Below are positions 14,691 through 17,659 of a DNA stretch of 17,659 bases, one piece after another. The stretch lies in contig CAZFAT010000069.1 in assembly GCA_964517075.1 (NCBI GenBank), forward strand, positions 1 to 17,659, in the 5' to 3' direction. A program made the position numbers and the translations under genes. Origin of the DNA: CAZFAT01 sp964517075. Lineage in GTDB: Bacteria; Acidobacteriota; Vicinamibacteria; Vicinamibacterales; SCN-69-37. Within the stretch, counting starts at the first letter, position 1; each line of letters starts with the position of its first letter. The notes beneath the pieces were generated by a model. That model did not search any database, was not told the DNA's origin, and worked only from the letters and a program-made list of their open reading frames with translations.

Positions 14691-15287
14691 TTACATCTCG
14701 CGCCTGCCCTCCATCGCCTTGCCCATCGTGAACTCGTCGGCGTAGTCGAGATCGCTGCCGACCGGGACGCCCATGGCGATGCGGGTGACGCGGACGCCGA
14801 GCGGCTTGAGGAGGCGTGCGAGGTACAGCGCGGTGGCTTCGCCTTCGACGTTGGGATTGGTGGCGAGGATCACTTCCTGAATCTCGCCGGCGCCGACGCG
14901 CGCGAGGAGGCTCTTGATGCGGAGGTCGTCCGGCCCCACACCCTGGAGCGGCGCGATGGCGCCCATCAGCACGTGGTAGCGGCCGCGAAACCCGCGCGTG
15001 CGTTCGACGGCGCCCACGTTCTCCGGCTGTTCGACGACGCACACGACGCGGCTGTCGCGGTCGGAAGCGGTGCAGTAGGCGCAGGGATCGACGTCGGTGA
15101 TATTGCCGCAGGTGGAACAGTAGGTGACGCGTTCCTTGACGGCCGTCATCGCGGCCGCCAGCGCGTCGACTTCCTCGCGCGGCGTCTTGAGGAGATGGTA
15201 GGCGAGCCGCTGGGCGCTTCGCGCGCCGATGCCCGGGAGCCGCTGGAGGGCGGCGACCAGCTCCGCCAGCGGGTCGGACCGCGACAT
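14691..15287 (-). CDS. recR: Recombination mediator RecR
   Basis: RecR (198 residues, normal length) works with RecO (and RecF) to load RecA on single-stranded DNA at gaps. The helix-hairpin-helix is at residues 9-30 (LVAALQRLPGIGARSAQRLA). The zinc site is CSTC...CAYC (C57, C60, C69, C72). The Toprim domain starts at VVCVVEQPENV (81-91), continues with VILATNPNVEGEATALYLA (139-157), and the C-terminal region has GVPVGSDLDYADEFT. The start ATG overlaps the ybaB stop by one base (TGATG), so the two are translated together, as in many bacteria. The gene is intact. Confidence 0.98.
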   Translation of the reverse strand: MSRSDPLAELVAALQRLPGIGARSAQRLAYHLLKTPREEVDALAAAMTAVKERVTYCSTCGNITDVDPCAYCTASDRDSRVVCVVEQPENVGAVERTRGFRGRYHVLMGAIAPLQGVGPDDLRIKSLLARVGAGEIQEVILATNPNVEGEATALYLARLLKPLGVRVTRIAMGVPVGSDLDYADEFTMGKAMEGRREM

Positions 15288-15586
15288 CAGGTGAGGCCGG
15301 GAATCCCGAGCCCGCCCATGAGCCCCTGCATCCGGCCGGCCAGTGCCTCGTCCACCTTGCGCTGCGCGTCGTTGATGGCGGCCACGATGAGATCCTGCAG
15401 CATCGTGATGTCGTCCTTCGAGACGACGTCGGGATCGATCGTCAGCTTGAGCACGTGCTTGTGCCCGTTGACGGCGACCGTCACCATGCCGCCGCCCGAT
15501 GTGGCCTCAATCGTCATCTCGGCCATCTGCTTCTGCAGCCGCTCCTGCATCTGCTGCGCCTGACGCATCATCGCCTGGAGGTCCAT
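15287..15586 (-). CDS. ybaB: YbaB/EbfC nucleoid-associated protein
   Basis: This 99-residue DNA-binding protein forms dimers that bind and bridge DNA. It starts MDLQAMMRQAQQMQERLQKQ, the family's N-terminal helix, and has the central EATSGGGMVTVAVNGHKHVL strand pair and a C-terminal helical part with KDDITMLQDLIVAAINDAQR. Length and position between dnaX and recR are standard. No strong ribosome site is visible before the ATG. The 79 bp upstream to the dnaX stop are mostly a 7-bp repeat array with a hairpin. Confidence 0.97.
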   Translation of the reverse strand: MDLQAMMRQAQQMQERLQKQMAEMTIEATSGGGMVTVAVNGHKHVLKLTIDPDVVSKDDITMLQDLIVAAINDAQRKVDEALAGRMQGLMGGLGIPGLT

Positions 15587-15614
15587 AGGGGGATTCTATG
15601 GGAAGAAACACGTC

Positions 15615-15677
15615 AGGTTTGAGGTTTGAGGTTAGAAGTCAAAGGTGACCTCTAACCGTTGACCTTTAGCCTTTCAC
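15615..15677. repeat. Array of nine 7-bp units, inverted halfway, at the dnaX stop
   Basis: Exact 7-bp phasing holds through nine units. Five are of AGGTTTG type (AGGTTTG, AGGTTTG, AGGTTAG, AAGTCAA, AGGTGAC) at 15615-15649, then four are in the opposite sense (CTCTAAC, CGTTGAC, CTTTAGC, CTTTCAC) at 15650-15677. The two halves fold: GGTTAGA (15630-15636) pairs with TCTAACC (15651-15657) and GTCA with TGAC inside. The last four residues and stop of dnaX (VKG-TAA) are made of these units. The hairpin just past the stop may help to end or pause dnaX transcription. Confidence 0.7.
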
Positions 15678-17459
15678 CTCTCCATTCCCCTCCATCTCCT
15701 CCACATCCTCAATCTCCCCCCCGAAAACGTCGAGCACGGCCTGGACGGAGGGCTCGGCCTGGGCGCGGGCGACGAGATCGGCGCGGCGGGTATTCGCGGA
15801 GGGCTGGGCGGGGGCGGCGGCTGGCGCGGGCGCGGATTCGCGCGTGACAATCTTCAGCCGTCGTCCGGCCGCGGCCTGGGCGAGCGGCTCGAGCCAGGCG
15901 CGCTTCTCTTCGAGGCGCGAGCGCAGAGTCTTGTGGACCGGCGTGAACGTGAAGACGACGGTGTCGCCCTCGACCTCCACCTTCTGCGCCTGCGCCACGA
16001 CCATGCTGTAGAACACCTTGTTCTGTTCGCGAATCGCCGCGAGGAACGCGGGCTTGGGGTCGGGCCCGGCAGTCTCGACTGGAGCCGCACTTCGCCCTTC
16101 GGGCTTCGACGTTCGCACGTCCGGCTTCTGACGCGGGGCCTCGGAGACCGTCCCATCCGAGTGTCCGCCTTCTGGCGGACTCGGGCCGGTCCGGCTGAAG
16201 CCGGACCCTCCAATCGGTGTAGGCCGAGTGGGCGACACGGGGCCAGAGGGTCTGGCCGCGGGACCGACCTTCGGCGGCCCCGAACTTCGCACTTCTGGCT
16301 TCGCACTTCGAACTTGGGGGGCTCCTGTCTCGAGCCCGCCGATCAGCTCCGTGAGCGGCGTGAGCTGCCGGAGATGGATCCACTTCACGAGGGTCATCTC
16401 GAAGTGATGGCGCGGCTGCGAGGCGTTCTTGATGTCGAGCTCGGCGTGGCCCAGCAGGTCGAACGCGCGCATCAGGTCCTCGCGCGAGAAGAGGGCCGCC
16501 AGCTCCTTGAGCCGCGCCTCCTCGCCCTCCGCCGCGATCTCGCGATCGTCCAGCCGGCGCGGGTCGATCTGCACGACGAGCAGATCGCGCATCAGCCGGG
16601 CCAGCTCGCGGCAGACCACGCGGAGATCGAAACCGGCCTCCACGACCTCCCCGGCCAGCGGAAACACCGCCGGCAGATCCTCGCGGGCAACGGTTTCGGC
16701 AATCCTGAACTGGAGGTCGCGCCCCGGCAGGCCGAGCACTGCGCTCACGTCGCCGGCCGTCACCGACTCGCTCGTGAACGCGAGGACCTGGTCGAGCGCG
16801 GACAGCGCGTCGCGCATGCTGCCCTCGGCCGATCGCGCCACCAGCGCCAGCGCGCCGTCCTCGATCGTCACGCCCTCGCGGGCCGCCACCGACTTGAGCT
16901 GTTCCCGGATCGAGACGAACGGCAGCGTCTTCAGCTCGAAAATCTGCGACCGCGACTGAATCGTGGCCGGCACGGAGTGCAGCTCGGTGGTCGCCATCAT
17001 GAAGCGCACGTAGGGCGGCGGCTCCTCGATGGACTTCAGCAGCGCATCGAAGGCGTTTTTCGACAGCCGGTGGACCTCGTCGATGATAAAGATTTTGTAG
17101 CGGTCGCGCATCGGCGCGAGGCCGAGCGGCTCGACGATGACCTCGCGGACGGCATCGACGCCGGTGTAGGTGGCGCCGTCGATCTCGAGCACGTCCACGT
17201 CGCGGCCTTCCGCGATCTCGGTGCAGGCGTCACACTCTCCGCACGGCTCCGGCGTGGGGCCCTGCACGCAATTGAGCGCGCGCGCCAGAATTCGCGCGGT
17301 CGTGGTCTTCCCCACGCCGCGCGGTCCCGCGAAGATGAAGGACTGCGCGATGCGCCCCGACGTGATGGCGTTCTTCAGCGTGTCGACGACGCCGCGCTGT
17401 CCGATGACGTCTTCGAACCGCTGAGGCCGCCACTTGCGGGCGAGGGCCAAGTGAGTCAT
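15666..17459 (-). CDS. dnaX: DNA polymerase III subunit tau/gamma (DnaX)
   Basis: DnaX (597 residues) is the ATPase of the clamp loader and links the polymerase cores. It starts MTHLALARKWRPQRFEDVIG. Walker A is GPRGVGKT (45-52); zinc cysteines are C64, C73, C76 and C79; Walker B is IFIIDEVHR (123-131); sensor 1 is ATTE (156-159); sensor 2 is SMRDAL (214-219). Domain III ends near 375. Residues about 380-465 are an unusual linker built from 7-bp nucleotide arrays and two palindromes (7-residue repeats KPDVRTS/KPEGRSA). The C-terminal tau-like part (about 468-555) begins PKPAFLAAIREQNKVFYSM. I chose ATG 17457-17459, the conserved N-terminus; the frame is open to 17513 but only across repeat DNA. 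No good ribosome site, and no A-rich frameshift site for a gamma form, was seen. Confidence 0.97.
   Translation of the reverse strand: MTHLALARKWRPQRFEDVIGQRGVVDTLKNAITSGRIAQSFIFAGPRGVGKTTTARILARALNCVQGPTPEPCGECDACTEIAEGRDVDVLEIDGATYTGVDAVREVIVEPLGLAPMRDRYKIFIIDEVHRLSKNAFDALLKSIEEPPPYVRFMMATTELHSVPATIQSRSQIFELKTLPFVSIREQLKSVAAREGVTIEDGALALVARSAEGSMRDALSALDQVLAFTSESVTAGDVSAVLGLPGRDLQFRIAETVAREDLPAVFPLAGEVVEAGFDLRVVCRELARLMRDLLVVQIDPRRLDDREIAAEGEEARLKELAALFSREDLMRAFDLLGHAELDIKNASQPRHHFEMTLVKWIHLRQLTPLTELIGGLETGAPQVRSAKPEVRSSGPPKVGPAARPSGPVSPTRPTPIGGSGFSRTGPSPPEGGHSDGTVSEAPRQKPDVRTSKPEGRSAAPVETAGPDPKPAFLAAIREQNKVFYSMVVAQAQKVEVEGDTVVFTFTPVHKTLRSRLEEKRAWLEPLAQAAAGRRLKIVTRESAPAPAAAPAQPSANTRRADLVARAQAEPSVQAVLDVFGGEIEDVEEMEGNGEVKG
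16086..16127. repeat. 7-bp repeat array inside the dnaX linker (first)
   Basis: Six units in exact 7-bp phase on the plus strand: CGCACTT, CGCCCTT, CGGGCTT, CGACGTT, CGCACGT, CCGGCTT. They are read on the other strand as KPDVRTS and KPEGRSA, a 7-residue repeat, since three units make seven codons. Frame is kept. Confidence 0.65.
16163..16207. repeat. Palindrome pair inside the dnaX coding sequence
   Basis: Two hairpins lie side by side: GTCCGCC-TTCT-GGCGGAC (16163-16180) and GGTCCGGC-TGAA-GCCGGACC (16188-16207). The second has the same TGAA loop as the two hairpins at 12972-13030. They are translated on the minus strand as GGSGFSRTGPSPPEGGHSDG within the linker, without breaking the frame. 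Confidence 0.65.
16281..16315. repeat. 7-bp repeat array inside the dnaX linker (second)
   Basis: Five units in exact 7-bp phase: CGAACTT, CGCACTT, CTGGCTT, CGCACTT, CGAACTT. The set is symmetric in order. It is read on the minus strand as QVRSAKPEVRSS in the linker. Confidence 0.65.
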
Positions 17460-17476
17460 GGGGAGAAATGCACGGG

Positions 17477-17572
17477 TCAAGCCAGAAGCTAGAAGCCAGA
17501 AGCTAGAAGTCAAAAGCCAGAAGTTAGAAGTGTCCTGCTTCTAGCTCTTGGCTTCCAACTTCTGGCTTGTCA
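17477..17572. repeat. Large array of 7-bp units, inverted, upstream of dnaX
   Basis: Eight units run one way (TCAAGCC, AGAAGCT, AGAAGCC, AGAAGCT, AGAAGTC, AAAAGCC, AGAAGTT, AGAAGTG; 17477-17532). After a 5-bp turn (TCCTG), five run the other way (CTTCTAG, CTCTTGG, CTTCCAA, CTTCTGG, CTTGTCA; 17538-17572). AAGCCAGAAGTT (17514-17525) and AACTTCTGGCTT (17557-17568) are perfect 12-bp inverted arms. The array fills the space between the SRP RNA and dnaX, where a dnaX promoter should lie; it could be a leader hairpin or a terminator for the SRP RNA. Confidence 0.75.
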
Positions 17573-17575
17573 TGT

Positions 17576-17659
17576 TTCTCCCACGCGTCCGACCGCGGCC
17601 CGGAGGGCCTGCGGCACAGCACAGGATCGACTTAGCGCTGCTGCCTTCCGGCCCTGACG
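17576..17659 (-). ncRNA. ffs: Signal recognition particle RNA (4.5S-like), 3' part
   Basis: The minus strand reads GTCAGGGCCGGAAGGCAGCAGC from the right edge. This is the conserved tip of SRP RNA domain IV, with the GGAA tetraloop and the symmetric loop that bind Ffh. The following CTGTGCTGTGCC and GGCCCTCCGGGCCGCGGTCGG complete the returning side of the stem. The 5' half lies beyond the window and the 3' end is approximate. The place next to dnaX-ybaB-recR is a well-known bacterial gene order, and it would act with Ffh in membrane-protein targeting. Confidence 0.93.

Noticed and set aside
15615..15677. CRISPR array
   Set aside because: The units are 7 bp with no spacers and no cas genes nearby; the pattern is a short tandem/inverted array.
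15933..17492. Long plus-strand open frame (519 codons)
   Set aside because: It is antisense to dnaX, low in hydrophobic order and without recognisable motifs.

Overview
This is a GC-rich bacterial window with tightly packed genes. The repeat-laden spacers, the CCGCCGACC-TGAA-type palindromes and the dnaX-ybaB-recR-SRP RNA block suggest an Acidobacteriota-like genome, perhaps Vicinamibacteria. That assignment is inference from remembered patterns; there is no 16S gene here and nothing was searched.

Left part (1-5216), metal handling. A minus-strand operon runs from about 4305 down past the left edge: a small exported histidine-rich protein, an outer-membrane factor (CzcC/CusC type), a membrane-fusion protein (CzcB/CusB type) and the first 331 codons of an HME-RND pump (CzcA/CusA type). 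Together they would form a tripartite heavy-metal exporter. Divergent from it (4450-5216, plus strand) are a small exported protein and a ChrA chromate transporter that breaks off in its first half.

Middle (5407-9440), cyclic-di-GMP module. Three minus-strand genes read as one operon: a beta-rich exported protein, a 909-residue membrane PAS-GGDEF-EAL protein with intact GGDEF, I-site and EAL motifs, and a divergent PilZ protein. In front of it are two near-identical 16-bp palindromes placed 84 bp apart, which look like a paired operator.

Junction (9450-11088), fossil island end. Successive plus-strand gene fragments are seen: an unknown ORF with an in-frame stop, the N-terminus of an HNH-endonuclease-like protein with a one-base insertion, a RecB/AddB-type PD-(D/E)XK nuclease domain without its helicase part, and the C-terminal tail of a tyrosine integrase that runs into a tRNA-Asn(GTT). 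The tRNA looks like the attachment site of an old element. The accessory genes all lie on its left and the housekeeping block on its right.

Right part (11274-17659), mostly core genes: a truncated VOC protein, a complete secreted S1/P1-type zinc nuclease, an OsmC-family protein, a DUF4203-type membrane protein, a divergent flippase-like membrane protein, then recR, ybaB and dnaX on the minus strand, and the SRP RNA running off the right edge. The most unusual pattern lies here. Arrays of 7-bp units sit on both sides of dnaX and also inside it. With two palindromes they make up much of the linker between the clamp-loader ATPase part and the C-terminal tau part, and one array supplies the dnaX stop codon.
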